This document shows, piece by piece, positions 36,266 to 45,585 of a DNA stretch of 64,000 bases. Position 1 is the first letter of the stretch. Each line of letters opens with the position of its first letter. The stretch is from an uncultured Bacillota bacterium (lineage in GTDB: Bacteria; Bacillota; Clostridia; Christensenellales; UBA1242), in NCBI GenBank assembly GCA_900544595.1, contig UQVQ01000002.1, forward strand, positions 62,001 to 126,000, in the 5' to 3' direction. Under the pieces are notes generated by a model. That model had not been told where the DNA came from, searched no databases, and saw only the letters and a list, made by a program, of their open reading frames with translations. The translations under genes and the position numbers were made by a program.

Positions 36266-36428
36266 AACTTAATTATTGACAACAAATAAAAAAACAAACA
36301 TAATGTTTGCTTCTTAATTTTGTTTTTTTATCATAAATTTTCATTTTTCTTGCATTTTTTTATTAAAAATCAATATTTTTTGCCGTTTTTATTAAATTTA
36401 TGATTTATTTATTTTAAAAATCAGAAAT

Positions 36429-37595
36429 TTATTCTTTTGATGCCGCGTTTGTTTTAACAGGAACAGCGCATGATTGAACCATCAACGCTGCAGCGGCAAA
36501 AGACTCAACAATTTTTTGGTCATTGAAAGAAATTGGGTTATCAAAACTTATTGAATTGACATCAACTTTGCTCATAAAATCATTTTGAATTTGATTTTTA
36601 AGATTCTCTTTAAGTTCCAATCGCAAATCAATTAAGTCGTTTGCCAATTCTTTGTTTTGAGTTAAATCAATTTTTTCGCCGCTTTCATCTCTTGCGTAAG
36701 CAAAATAGTTGTTAAAATTTTGGTCAAGTTCAAGATTTGAAATTGCTGTTTCATAAACAACATTTGGGCTTGTAAGCCCCTCTTTAATTGCTTTTTGAGT
36801 TAAAATTTGAGCATATTTTTTAGCGATGTTTGCCCCAACGCCTGCAACACATCTTTGGCGGTTAACAAAAATTGTTTTGTTCTTTGTTTCTGTTGAATCT
36901 GCAAAAGAATCGAAAAGGCCAAAAATTTCATGAACAAGAGAGGTGTTTTCAAGTCCATATTTCCTTGCAATTGCATTTTCAAGTCCTTTTAAATCGGCTT
37001 TAATATAGAAAGTGAAAATTTCATTTTCATCAAGCCCATCGCAAAGAACAGAAAGAACCTTTGCGGGAAATTGATAAGAGCCATTAAGATTGTAAACCGC
37101 ATCGGAATACATTGTTGTCATTGCTTCTGTTATTCCTCGATTTATCATAACTGTTTTAGTTTTTGGCAAACCCTTTGTGAAAACTGAAAAAACAGCTTCA
37201 TCTTCGTTTTGATTTGGATTTGCAAGTTCTTTTGTTTGCAAGAATCCAGAATACTCTGAAAATGCCGACGATGCGGCATGGAACATCTCATGATTTAAAA
37301 CTGGAAATTGTTTTTCCCCAAGGTCCTCTTTAAGATAGATTGAATTTGGAATATAGTTGCCGCTGTCACCATGAATGTCGTAAAAAGCGGCTGTGCGGCG
37401 ATAGTTATTGCTAAGAGGAAAAAACTTTAAATTATCCAAATATGCAACAACTTGATTTTTTTCACTTTTTGAAAGATTTGCTTTCAAAACTTTTTCCAAA
37501 ATAATTTGCCTTGAAAGTTTAATATGCTCAAGCAAAACTCCGTTAATTTCGCTTTGCTTTGGGGTATATTCTTGTTCGTTTGTGTTTATGTTCAT
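36429..37595 (-). CDS. Putative zinc metalloprotease-like protein (HExxH)
   Basis: Not recognised as a family. The 388-residue protein has HEMFH at 102-106 in VLNHEMFHAASS, which fits a zincin HExxH helix, and an upstream IYLKEDL segment typical of a strand before the helix. The rest is helical, with no signal peptide; the C-terminal 25 residues are Ala/Val-rich and weakly hydrophobic. A third zinc ligand cannot be assigned with confidence (a Glu in the following helices is possible). Single-gene unit. The start follows a -10 without a ribosome binding site. Confidence 0.65.
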   Translation of the reverse strand: MNINTNEQEYTPKQSEINGVLLEHIKLSRQIILEKVLKANLSKSEKNQVVAYLDNLKFFPLSNNYRRTAAFYDIHGDSGNYIPNSIYLKEDLGEKQFPVLNHEMFHAASSAFSEYSGFLQTKELANPNQNEDEAVFSVFTKGLPKTKTVMINRGITEAMTTMYSDAVYNLNGSYQFPAKVLSVLCDGLDENEIFTFYIKADLKGLENAIARKYGLENTSLVHEIFGLFDSFADSTETKNKTIFVNRQRCVAGVGANIAKKYAQILTQKAIKEGLTSPNVVYETAISNLELDQNFNNYFAYARDESGEKIDLTQNKELANDLIDLRLELKENLKNQIQNDFMSKVDVNSISFDNPISFNDQKIVESFAAAALMVQSCAVPVKTNAASKE

Positions 37596-37601
37596 ATGTT
37601 C

Positions 37602-37607
37602 ATTATA
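37602..37607 (-). promoter_or_regulatory. -10 of the zincin-like gene, predicted leaderless
   Basis: Reverse strand TATAAT ends exactly six bases (GAACAT) before the ATG at 37595. No Shine-Dalgarno sequence is present. The 37608-37790 stretch beyond it is extremely A/T-rich with no gene. Confidence 0.55.
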
Positions 37608-37791
37608 TATTATATTATTCTTTTGGTCAATAGTTAAAATTGTAAACTTAATAACTATTTTTTAAATATAAATTAAGATTAAAAACTCTATTTTTAATGA
37701 ATATTTTGAAAAATTTAATAAAAATAAAGATTTTTTATTTATTTTTCTTATTTTTTTAAAAAAAATTAAATAATTAAAAATTAAATTTAAA

Positions 37792-37820
37792 AAATAAAAC
37801 GCCATTTTGGCGTTTTATTT
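37792..37820 (-). terminator. Terminator after rpmE
   Basis: Arms AAATAAAACGCCA and TGGCGTTTTATTT around TTT. Confidence 0.88.
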
Positions 37821-37835
37821 AAAATTGAATTAAAC

Positions 37836-38039
37836 TTATTTTCCAATTCTTTTATTAAATCTTTCAACACGTCCGCTTGTGTCAACAATTTTTTGTTTTC
37901 CTGTGAAGAATGGGTGACATTTATTGCAAATGTCAATTTTCATTTCATCGCCTTCATAGGTTGAACCTGTTTTGAAAGTGTTTCCGCAAGCGCATTTAAC
38001 GGTTACTTCGTGATAATTTGGGTGAATGCTTTCTTTCAT
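37836..38039 (-). CDS. rpmE: 50S ribosomal protein L31, zinc-binding form
   Basis: The 67 residues begin [19 protein letters not shown]. Cys pairs CAC and CNKC mark the zinc-containing paralogue type. GGAGGGAAAAA precedes the ATG. It lies 17 bp downstream of pnp. Confidence 0.97.
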   Translation of the reverse strand: MKESIHPNYHEVTVKCACGNTFKTGSTYEGDEMKIDICNKCHPFFTGKQKIVDTSGRVERFNKRIGK

Positions 38040-38056
38040 TTTTTCCCTCCTGTTTT

Positions 38057-40150
38057 TTATTCTTTGCCAACAAGTTTAAGGTCAACCCTTCCCTTGTTGT
38101 CGATTTTAATAACTTCAACTTCAACTTCGTCGCCAATGTTAACAACGTCTTCAACTTTTTCAACGCGTTTTGTTGAAAGTTTTGAAATGTGAATCATTCC
38201 GTCTTTTCCTGGTGCAATTTCAACAAATGCTCCAAATTGCATAATCCTAACAACTTTTCCGCTGTAAATTTTTCCAACTTCCAAGTCTTCTGCAATGTTA
38301 AGGATAATTCTCTTTGCTTTTTCTGCCATTTCGGAATCTGGAGTTGCAATGAAAACCTTTCCATCGTCGGTTATATCAATTTTAACACCTGTTTCTTCAA
38401 TTATTTTGTTAATTGTTTTTCCGCCGGAACCAATAACATCTTTAATTGAATCTGGGTCGATTGAGAATGAAATAATTTTTGGTGCATATTTTGAAAGTTC
38501 TTTTCTTGGCTCTGGAAGAACGGCAAGCATTTTATCCAAAATGTAAAGACGGCCTTGGCGTGCTTGTTCAAGCGCAGTTGTTAAAATTGCCTTGTCGATT
38601 CCTTTAATTTTGATGTCCATTTGAATTGCCGTGATTCCTCTTGTTGTTCCGGTTACTTTGAAATCCATATCGCCAAGGAAATCCTCAAGCCCTTGAATGT
38701 CGGAAAGAACAGCAACTTTTTTGCTTTCTTCGTCTTTAATAAGTCCCATTGCAATTCCTGCAACTGGCAACTTAATTGGAACACCTGCGTCCATAAGCGC
38801 AAGGGTTGAGCCACACGTGCTTGCCATTGATGAAGAGCCGTTTGATGAAAGAACCTCGCTTACCAAACGAATTGCATATGGGAATTCTTCTTCCGATGGA
38901 ATAACAGGTTCAAGCGCTCTTTCTGCCAATGCTCCATGACCAATTTCACGGCGGCCTGGGCTTTTAAGAGGTTTTGCCTCGCCTGTTGCATATCCTGGCA
39001 TATTGTAGTGATGCATATATCTCTTGCAGTCCTCTTCGTCGAGCCCTTCAAGTTTTTGCATATCGGAAATTGTTCCAAGAGTTAAAGTTGTTAAAACTTG
39101 TGTTTGACCTCTTGTGAAAACGCCTGTTCCATGAACTCTTGGCAAAACTCCAACATCGCACCAAATTGGACGAATTTCGGTTGTTTTTCTTCCGTCTGGA
39201 CGAACCCCTTCGTTAATAATTTTTGAACGAACGGTTTCTTTTGTTATTTTATAGATAACATCGCCAATTTGTTTTGTTTGCTCTGGATAGATTTCAGCAA
39301 AGTGAGCATAAATTTGTTCGTTTGCTTCTTCCTGATTTTTTTGTCTTTTTTCGCGGTCGAATTCGTCAAGCGCTTTAACAATTAAAGGTGTTGCAAATTC
39401 TCTAACCGCAGTGTTAATTTCTTCTTCAACAGTTTCATAAACGATTTTGTCGTTAACAGGTTTTCCAATTTTTGCTTTAACGTCTTTGATGAAACGAACA
39501 ATTTTCTTAATTTCTTCGTGTCCAAACATAATTCCGTCAAGCATCTGTTCTTCTGTTACTTCTTTTGCACCTGCTTCAACCATTAAAATTGCTTCTTCGG
39601 TTCCGCTAAGCATAAGGTGCATAAGGCTTTTTTCTCTTTGTTCAAGGTCTGGGTTAATAACATATTTCCCGTCAACAAGCCCAACACAAACCGAGCCAGT
39701 TGGCCCCATAAAAGGAATGTCGGAAATGCTTAAAGCAAAACTTGAACCGAGCATTGCAAGTGGTTCTGGCGCAATGTTAGGGTCAACAGAAAGTGCTGTT
39801 GCAACAACTGTAACATCGTTATAGAAACCTTTTGGGAAAAGAGGGCGAAGAGGACGGTCGATTAAACGGCTTGTTAAAATTGCCTTATCGCTTGCTCTTC
39901 CTTCTCTTTTCTTAAAGCCGCCTGGAATTTTCCCAACGGCATACATTTTTTCTTCAAAATCAACACTAAGAGGGAAGAAATCAATTCCTGGTCTTGGAGC
40001 TGGGCTCATATTAACATTAACCATAACGGCAGTTTCGCCACAACGAACCAAGCAGCTTCCGCTTGATTGTTCGCAGTATTTCCCTGTTTCAAATGTAACT
40101 TTCTTTCCGCCAATCTCAATTTCAAAGATTGTTGCGTCTTTATTTGACAT
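38057..40150 (-). CDS. pnp: Polyribonucleotide nucleotidyltransferase (PNPase)
   Basis: Phosphorolytic 3'-5' exoribonuclease. The 697 residues have two RNase PH domains ([14 protein letters not shown] and [15 protein letters not shown] in the second), a KH domain ([14 protein letters not shown]) and a C-terminal S1 domain ([15 protein letters not shown]). AAGGAGAAAA precedes the ATG. It follows rpsO, the usual order, in which rpsO-pnp mRNA processing is coupled to PNPase levels. Confidence 0.98.
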   Translation of the reverse strand: MSNKDATIFEIEIGGKKVTFETGKYCEQSSGSCLVRCGETAVMVNVNMSPAPRPGIDFFPLSVDFEEKMYAVGKIPGGFKKREGRASDKAILTSRLIDRPLRPLFPKGFYNDVTVVATALSVDPNIAPEPLAMLGSSFALSISDIPFMGPTGSVCVGLVDGKYVINPDLEQREKSLMHLMLSGTEEAILMVEAGAKEVTEEQMLDGIMFGHEEIKKIVRFIKDVKAKIGKPVNDKIVYETVEEEINTAVREFATPLIVKALDEFDREKRQKNQEEANEQIYAHFAEIYPEQTKQIGDVIYKITKETVRSKIINEGVRPDGRKTTEIRPIWCDVGVLPRVHGTGVFTRGQTQVLTTLTLGTISDMQKLEGLDEEDCKRYMHHYNMPGYATGEAKPLKSPGRREIGHGALAERALEPVIPSEEEFPYAIRLVSEVLSSNGSSSMASTCGSTLALMDAGVPIKLPVAGIAMGLIKDEESKKVAVLSDIQGLEDFLGDMDFKVTGTTRGITAIQMDIKIKGIDKAILTTALEQARQGRLYILDKMLAVLPEPRKELSKYAPKIISFSIDPDSIKDVIGSGGKTINKIIEETGVKIDITDDGKVFIATPDSEMAEKAKRIILNIAEDLEVGKIYSGKVVRIMQFGAFVEIAPGKDGMIHISKLSTKRVEKVEDVVNIGDEVEVEVIKIDNKGRVDLKLVGKE

Positions 40151-40191
40151 AAATTTTCTCCTTAATTTTTTCTTCCCTTTATTTTTCTTGC

Positions 40192-40452
40192 CTATCTAAT
40201 TCCTAAAGATTTTTTAAGTTCACGATATGCATTGATGTCTTTTTCTTCCAAATATTTCAAAAGGCCTTTTCTTTGACCAACCATTTGAAGAAGACCGCGG
40301 CGAGAATGGTTGTCCTTATGGTTGTTCTTTAAGTGCTCTGTTAAGTGGTTAATTCTTTCTGTTAAAAGAGCAATTTGAACTTGTGGAGAACCAGTGTCGC
40401 TTTCAGATAAACGATATTTTTCGATTATCTCTTTTTTAACGTTCTTATCCAT
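40192..40452 (-). CDS. rpsO: 30S ribosomal protein S15
   Basis: The 86 residues are slightly short of the usual 89 but include [28 protein letters not shown] and [23 protein letters not shown] precedes the ATG. First gene of rpsO-pnp-rpmE. Confidence 0.98.
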   Translation of the reverse strand: MDKNVKKEIIEKYRLSESDTGSPQVQIALLTERINHLTEHLKNNHKDNHSRRGLLQMVGQRKGLLKYLEEKDINAYRELKKSLGIR

Positions 40453-40543
40453 ATTTTACCTCCTACATAAAATTCGCTTCAAACAAAGCAAGTCGTAATG
40501 TCGTAGGAAATTCGCGACAAACCTTGATTGAAGTACGACTAGG
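40453..40543 (-). promoter_or_regulatory. Structured rpsO 5' leader
   Basis: The reverse-strand leader contains mutually exclusive pairings: GTCGTA can pair with either of two downstream TACGAC-like segments, and CTTCAA pairs with TTGAAG. In other bacteria S15 binds its own mRNA leader; the competing stems here fit such feedback, but the role is inferred. Confidence 0.5.
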
Positions 40544-40572
40544 AGTATATCACACAAAAAAAAAGTTGTAAA
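40544..40572 (-). promoter_or_regulatory. Promoter of rpsO-pnp-rpmE
   Basis: Reverse strand: TTTACA (40567-40572), 17-bp spacer, TATACT (40544-40549). Confidence 0.82.
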
Positions 40573-40650
40573 GTGTTTTTACAATTATTTACATAATTAA
40601 TATATTAAAAGGCAAAATGCGACTCGACGAGAGCAAAAATAAGCAAAATT

Positions 40651-41205
40651 TTAACCTAACTTTTTTGCATAAATTTTTAAATTTTTTTCAACTTTTTCAA
40701 CATAGTTTCTCGTTTCCAAAAAAGGGATGGTTAGGAGCGTTTTCCCGTCTGAAGAGATTTCTTTGTTTTCAAGCCATTTCAAAACCGTCCCTTCTCCTGC
40801 ATTATAGGCGCAAAGAGCAACATTAAGATTTCCAAATTTTTCGAGCAAATATTTGATGTAACAAGTTCCAACTCGAATGTTTGTTAGAGGCGAAAAAAGT
40901 TCGCTTTCTCCAACTTCTTTTTCAAAATTAAAATTGGTTAAACTAACCCAAGAAGCTGTTGAAGGAAGAACCTGCATAAGCCCAACTGCTCCTTTCTTTG
41001 AAACCGCATTTTCGTTAAACGAACTTTCGGCGTTAATTATGCTTGCAATAAGTTTCTTCTCAATTCCAAATTCATTTGCGGCAAGAGAAATTTCCTTTTC
41101 AAATTTAAGAGGATATTTTATGCTTAAATAGGCAAAAACTAATGCAAAGCAAAGCATTAAGACAAACAGAAAAACAGCCGAAAAAACAAAGAAATTTTTT
41201 CTCAT
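40651..41205 (-). CDS. Membrane-anchored lytic transglycosylase (SLT fold)
   Basis: Cleaves peptidoglycan glycan strands to anhydro products. The 184 residues have an N-terminal membrane anchor (about 5-29) and a soluble lysozyme-like domain with catalytic Glu60 in IINAESSFNENAVS, then GAVGLMQVLPSTA and NVALCAYNAGEG, all at SLT spacing. Single-gene unit. The start follows a -10 without a ribosome binding site. Confidence 0.9.
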   Translation of the reverse strand: MRKNFFVFSAVFLFVLMLCFALVFAYLSIKYPLKFEKEISLAANEFGIEKKLIASIINAESSFNENAVSKKGAVGLMQVLPSTASWVSLTNFNFEKEVGESELFSPLTNIRVGTCYIKYLLEKFGNLNVALCAYNAGEGTVLKWLENKEISSDGKTLLTIPFLETRNYVEKVEKNLKIYAKKLG

Positions 41206-41211
41206 ATGTTT

Positions 41212-41217
41212 ATTTTA
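41212..41217 (-). promoter_or_regulatory. -10 of the lytic transglycosylase gene, predicted leaderless
   Basis: Reverse strand TAAAAT ends six bases (AAACAT) before the ATG at 41205. No ribosome binding site is present. Confidence 0.5.
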
Positions 41218-41257
41218 TGAAGTTGGAAAAATTTTATAATGACAATATGTTTTTAAG

Positions 41258-41286
41258 TTGACTTAATTATTTTGTTTGTTTATAAT
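41258..41286 (+). promoter_or_regulatory. Promoter of secD-secF
   Basis: TTGACT (41258-41263), 17-bp spacer, TATAAT (41281-41286), then AAAAGGAAAA before the secD ATG. Confidence 0.85.
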
Positions 41287-41317
41287 ATCTTGACTTAATT
41301 TTAAAAGGAAAATCATA

Positions 41318-42634
41318 ATGGAAAAGAAAAAGGCAATAGCAAAAATCGCATTCATATCTCTTTTTAGCATTCTTTTGATTATTTTTGCAGTTATCAGTTT
41401 CATGCCTGCGGGAAAAGTTAAAGGCTTTGCCGGTTTTGCAGGGGCAATAACAAAAGGATTAGATTTTGAAGGCGGCATTTATGCAAACTACACCTCGGCG
41501 CCAATTGGCGAAATGACCGACAAAGAATTCAAAGATGCTCTTAACGAAACTTATAAAAAAGTTAACAGTATTATTGAACAAAAGGGTTACACCGACGCAA
41601 AAGTTTTCTTAACTTCCGACAACAAAATTAGAATTGAAAGCCCAAATGTTGACGATGCAAAAGAAATTTTAAACTTAATTGGCAGCGGCGAACTTAAGAT
41701 TTCAACATCTTCTTCTAATTCTGGCGACACAATTTTAACAGGGAAAGATATAACAGCAACGTTTGCCATGCAAAACCCTTCAACAGGAACTTGGGGAACA
41801 TATGTTGGATTCAACGAAGAAGGAATGAAAGCCGTTAAAGCAGCAACAAAAGGCGCTTCAAGCTCTTCCAAAACAACTCTCTATTTCTTCCGCGGGAACG
41901 ACACATCTGCTTTCACAAGTCTTTCTTTCGACAGCCCATACACAAGCGACTTCTTCTTTATAAGTTACACAAATGGCTCAATGACACAAGAACAAGCAGT
42001 TAGTCTTGCTGTTCAAATTTCAACAGGAAGTTTTAAAACAATTTTAACTGTTGACGGAACAACCAATTGGATTTCTTCAAGCACGGGTGACGAAGCAATT
42101 TTGGGGCTTACAATTGCAAGCGCAGCGGCAGCTCTTGTTATCTTAGTTATTTTTGCAATTGTATATCGCGAGCTTGGACTTATGTCAATCATCTCAATCT
42201 TAATGTATATTGGCGGAATGCTCTTCTTTATGCAAGCAATTCCAGTTATAACACTTTCCGTTGCAAGTCTTGGCGCGGGGCTTGTTTCGCTTGTTTTAGT
42301 TTCCGCTTGTCATTTCATTCTGCTTGAAAAAATTCGTGCGGAATATGCAATTGGAAAGAAATTTAAAACTGCAGTTAAAACTGGCTATAAAAAATCTGTT
42401 AGCGTAATTTCCGAAATTTGCGGGGCAATTGCAATCATTTCAACTGTTGCATATTTCATTTTAACTGGTGCGGTTAAGAGCTTTGCAATGATTATGATTG
42501 CCGGTTCGCTTTTAACTCTTTTAACAACTCTTTTCTTCTCATATCACCTTGCAAAAGCCTATGCAACCTTAAACACAGCAAACGGGAAAAGAGTTAACTT
42601 TTCAAGGGAGGAAAACATTGATGAAATTGAATAA
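41318..42634 (+). CDS. secD: Protein-export membrane protein SecD
   Basis: Uses the proton gradient to pull exported proteins outward from SecYEG. The 438 residues have an N-terminal helix (about 8-28), the GLDFEGG motif (a variant of the usual D1 motif GLDLxGG), a periplasm-side P1-type domain shorter than in Gram-negative SecD, and five C-terminal helices starting near EAILGLTIASAAAAL. The last 14 bp overlap the secF ATG. Confidence 0.93.
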   Translation: MEKKKAIAKIAFISLFSILLIIFAVISFMPAGKVKGFAGFAGAITKGLDFEGGIYANYTSAPIGEMTDKEFKDALNETYKKVNSIIEQKGYTDAKVFLTSDNKIRIESPNVDDAKEILNLIGSGELKISTSSSNSGDTILTGKDITATFAMQNPSTGTWGTYVGFNEEGMKAVKAATKGASSSSKTTLYFFRGNDTSAFTSLSFDSPYTSDFFFISYTNGSMTQEQAVSLAVQISTGSFKTILTVDGTTNWISSSTGDEAILGLTIASAAAALVILVIFAIVYRELGLMSIISILMYIGGMLFFMQAIPVITLSVASLGAGLVSLVLVSACHFILLEKIRAEYAIGKKFKTAVKTGYKKSVSVISEICGAIAIISTVAYFILTGAVKSFAMIMIAGSLLTLLTTLFFSYHLAKAYATLNTANGKRVNFSREENIDEIE

Positions 42635-43619
42635 ATTAACAAATCTTTTCAAAAAAGATATTAGTTTTCTTGGGCACGCAAAATACTATTTTGTTGCACT
42701 TGCTGCAATTTTAATTTCTGCAATCATTATTGTTTCGGTTATTGGAATGAAAATTGGGTTTGATTTTCAAGGCGGAACAATTGTTGAGGTTGTTTATGGT
42801 GTTGAGTTTGATAATGAGGGGAATCCATATCCAGAAGATTCTCAATACACAAAAGACTTAGCCAAAGAAAAAATTGAAAAAGTTTTGGGAAATGTTGGCG
42901 GCTTTGAAATTTCAACAATTCAAGACGCAAAAGGCGAATATGGAAACAAGGTTGTTTATAAACTTCTTTCAAACGAAAAAATTTCAAACGACCAATATGA
43001 AACAATAAAAACAAAACTCTATGAAGAATTCGACCAATACAACGCAACCGGCCTTCTCCAATCAAAATACATCACAGTTTATGGCGTTCCAGGAAGCGCA
43101 AACAATGCAGCGGTTTATGGCTCAATTGCCCTTGCTGTTTCGGTTGTTCTTCTTTCAATTGGTGTTGCAATTCGCTATGGATTTTCGGCAATGTTCTCAA
43201 TTCTTTTAACATCGCTTATTAACATCGCTTTGGCTTTTGCAACAGTTATAATTTGCCGTGTTAGCGTTGATGCCCAATTTATTGGAAGCGTCTTAACAAT
43301 TTTTGTTTTAACTTTAATTGCAAATTTAATCTACCTTGACAAAGCAAAAGAGAACTTCAAAAATAAAGAACTCTCAAGAAACGATGTTGTTAACCTTTCT
43401 GTTAAACAAACCTTAGTAACAAACGCATTGATTCTTAGTGTTTCCCTTATTTCAGTAATTTTCCTAACTGGGTTTGGAGTTTTAGCAATAAGAAGCTATG
43501 GAATTCCTGTTATTCTTGGAACGCTTTATGCTTTCTTCTCGGCAATTTATGTTTTGCCTTGGCTTAACTTTAAAATTAATTTCAAAAAGAAACAAAAAAT
43601 CAAAAAGAGCGGTAAATAA
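42621..43619 (+). CDS. secF: Protein-export membrane protein SecF
   Basis: The 332 residues have an N-terminal helix, the FDFQGGTIVEV motif, a short external domain and five C-terminal helices. The ATG at 42621 has GGGAGG upstream; a TTG directly before it is less likely. In many Firmicutes SecDF is a single fused protein; here the two are separate but overlapping. Confidence 0.94.
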   Translation: MKLNKLTNLFKKDISFLGHAKYYFVALAAILISAIIIVSVIGMKIGFDFQGGTIVEVVYGVEFDNEGNPYPEDSQYTKDLAKEKIEKVLGNVGGFEISTIQDAKGEYGNKVVYKLLSNEKISNDQYETIKTKLYEEFDQYNATGLLQSKYITVYGVPGSANNAAVYGSIALAVSVVLLSIGVAIRYGFSAMFSILLTSLINIALAFATVIICRVSVDAQFIGSVLTIFVLTLIANLIYLDKAKENFKNKELSRNDVVNLSVKQTLVTNALILSVSLISVIFLTGFGVLAIRSYGIPVILGTLYAFFSAIYVLPWLNFKINFKKKQKIKKSGK

Positions 43620-43629
43620 CCGCTTTTTT
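43602..43629. terminator. Bidirectional terminator after secF
   Basis: Arms AAAAAGAGCGGT and ACCGCTTTTTTT around AAATA. It serves secF and the convergent collagen-like gene. Confidence 0.88.
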
Positions 43630-43668
43630 TATTTTAATTTATCAAATATTTCTCTTTGATTAAAAGCT

Positions 43669-44604
43669 TTAAGTTGCAATTTGAACAATAGAAAGCATTA
43701 TGCTTGGAGCTCCGGAAGCAGTTATTGTTCTGTTTGTTGAAAGCTTTGGAACAAGTGTTATTATGTCGTTGATTTTTAGCGAAACAACAAACATTGCGCT
43801 AACATTTGTGCTTGAGGTTAAAGACCGTGTTGTTCCAGGAATTAAACTGGAATTCTTATACACCCCAACACAATCACCTGCCGCCGCCGAAGAACCATTA
43901 TTCATTGAAAATGAAATAACATATGTTCCATTTGCGGGTATAAAAACAGATGTTTCGTTTGTTGTTATCCCATTATTTGTTAAAGTTTGACCAAAAGTTA
44001 GCGGACGAGAATTGGAAATGTCTTGATTGTTGGGATTAAACAGAGTTACATTTATATTATTAGTTGACCCTGGCGGCCCTGCAACTCCTTGCTCCCCCTT
44101 TTCGCCTTTTGGCCCTTGTTTGCCCTTATCTCCTTTAACCCCTTGAGGGCCGGCTTCCCCTTTTATTCCTTGATCGCCTTTTGGCCCAATTTCTCCTTTT
44201 GGAATGTGGAATTCAAAATAATGAACCCCATCTTTATAATTATCCGTAACACTTGCAGGAACATTAGATTCAACCTGCGTTGTTTTTCCAACAATAATTT
44301 TTTCTGGCACTCCATTTTGTCCGTCGTAACCTTTTGGAATTCCAAAATCTAGGAACGTTGTGTTTCCATCATGAAACGCTTTAACCGTCGCTTGCTCGCC
44401 GGGTTGTAAAGTTGATGTTGACCTTATTATCAAATTTTCGCCGCTTGGTCCAGTTGGCCCAACAGGCCCAGTTGGACCTGTTGCTCCTGTTGCCCCTTTT
44501 GGCCCTTGTTGCCCTATTGGGGGTAAATTTATGCTTTTTGGCAAATAATTCGATTTTGAACAGGGTTTTTTGCATAAAATTTTGTTTAAAAAACTGTTTC
44601 TCAT
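43669..44604 (-). CDS. Collagen-like protein with BclA-type C-terminal domain
   Basis: 311 residues with two Gly-X-Y blocks: GPKGATGATGPTGPVGPTGP (about 33-56) and a longer one (about 137-178) rich in GPKGD, GEKGE and GPPG. These are separated by a non-collagen segment. The C-terminal 130 residues form a beta-rich domain (VFIPANGTYVISFSMNNG, SSTNVSAMFVVSLKINDII) like the trimerising tip of exosporium BclA-type proteins. There is no classical signal peptide, and the N terminus is Lys/Cys-rich. AAGGAGAAAAT precedes the ATG. A surface or spore-coat filament is the likely role. Confidence 0.85.
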   Translation of the reverse strand: MRNSFLNKILCKKPCSKSNYLPKSINLPPIGQQGPKGATGATGPTGPVGPTGPSGENLIIRSTSTLQPGEQATVKAFHDGNTTFLDFGIPKGYDGQNGVPEKIIVGKTTQVESNVPASVTDNYKDGVHYFEFHIPKGEIGPKGDQGIKGEAGPQGVKGDKGKQGPKGEKGEQGVAGPPGSTNNINVTLFNPNNQDISNSRPLTFGQTLTNNGITTNETSVFIPANGTYVISFSMNNGSSAAAGDCVGVYKNSSLIPGTTRSLTSSTNVSAMFVVSLKINDIITLVPKLSTNRTITASGAPSIMLSIVQIAT

Positions 44605-44691
44605 ATTTTCTCCTTAACAAAAATTTTGTTTGTTCGAAATTTACTTTGTCTTTGTTGTCGTCTTGAATTAAATCAATTCGCAAAAAGTTTT

Positions 44692-45465
44692 TTAGTTTAC
44701 TATAACTTTAAACGTGACTTCAATTTCCGCTCCAACATCAAGATTTCCAACTTCAAATCCATTTTCTGGGTTATATTCGGCTGGCGCATCGGATTTGTTA
44801 ATTCTCACACTCCCTGGGACAAAAGCTGTTTCTTTTGGGATTGAATCTCGAAAGAAAAGATTGGTGTTTGCAACTTTTCCAATGTTTTTAATTACATTTT
44901 GATACATAAATTCCGTTCCAGATATAACAACAGATTGGCTTGAAGTTTTTTCGATAACAATTTTGTTATCTGTTATATCAATAACAATTTCTAAAGTGTC
45001 TTCCGACAAATTTCGAATTTCATTAACATCATACGTTATGTTGGTTTTTAGCGGAACACTGTTAACCGTTGGCTTATCGTCGATAACAAGTATATAGGAA
45101 ACAACTATTCCTGAATTTGGAACAAGTTTGTTTGGTAAAGTTATGCCCTTTATTAGATCAAAATTTGGATATGAAACGTCGTCGAGAGTTACCGACCCCT
45201 CTTTAAAACTTGCCCCTTGCCCAATTGTTTCCTTTAATCTAATATTTTCAATGTCCGACAAGCTTTCATTCGTTAAGATTTTACTTTGAAGAACTTCCTC
45301 TTTTGCCGCAGCATAATCTAACATAGACGACTTATCTTTCACGAAAGCAACCGTCATATTTTCTGTTTTAGATTCATTGCTTAAAGCGCTTAATGTTTTT
45401 GTTGTTTGGTCTGGTGTAGTATATTCTGCTGTTATGCTGGATTTGTTCAATATGAGTTTGTTCAT
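44692..45465 (-). CDS. DUF11-like domain protein of unknown function
   Basis: The 257 residues are beta-rich. The C-terminal 110 residues (YQNVIKNIGKVANTNLFFRDSIPKETAFVPGSVRIN, then FEVGNLDVGAEIEVTFKVIVN) fit the DUF11/conserved-repeat domain of surface and coat proteins. The N-terminal half contains a related LPNKLVPNSGIVVSYIL segment, so two related domains are likely. There is no signal peptide. GGGAGAAATA precedes the ATG. It is 87 bp upstream of the collagen-like gene on the same strand and may be co-transcribed with it. Confidence 0.72.
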   Translation of the reverse strand: MNKLILNKSSITAEYTTPDQTTKTLSALSNESKTENMTVAFVKDKSSMLDYAAAKEEVLQSKILTNESLSDIENIRLKETIGQGASFKEGSVTLDDVSYPNFDLIKGITLPNKLVPNSGIVVSYILVIDDKPTVNSVPLKTNITYDVNEIRNLSEDTLEIVIDITDNKIVIEKTSSQSVVISGTEFMYQNVIKNIGKVANTNLFFRDSIPKETAFVPGSVRINKSDAPAEYNPENGFEVGNLDVGAEIEVTFKVIVN

Positions 45466-45520
45466 TTATTTCTCCCTCAACTAAAGCATCATATATTAAG
45501 AATGAAAAATGTGACACCGT

Positions 45521-45556
45521 AAAAAAAATAAGCAACTTATCCCACATTGCTTATTT
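45521..45556 (-). terminator. Terminator after the ankyrin gene
   Basis: Arms AAATAAGCAA and TTGCTTATTT, followed on the reverse strand by eight T residues. Confidence 0.85.
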
Positions 45557-45585
45557 CTTTCATTTTATATGTTTTTTGTTCCTTA

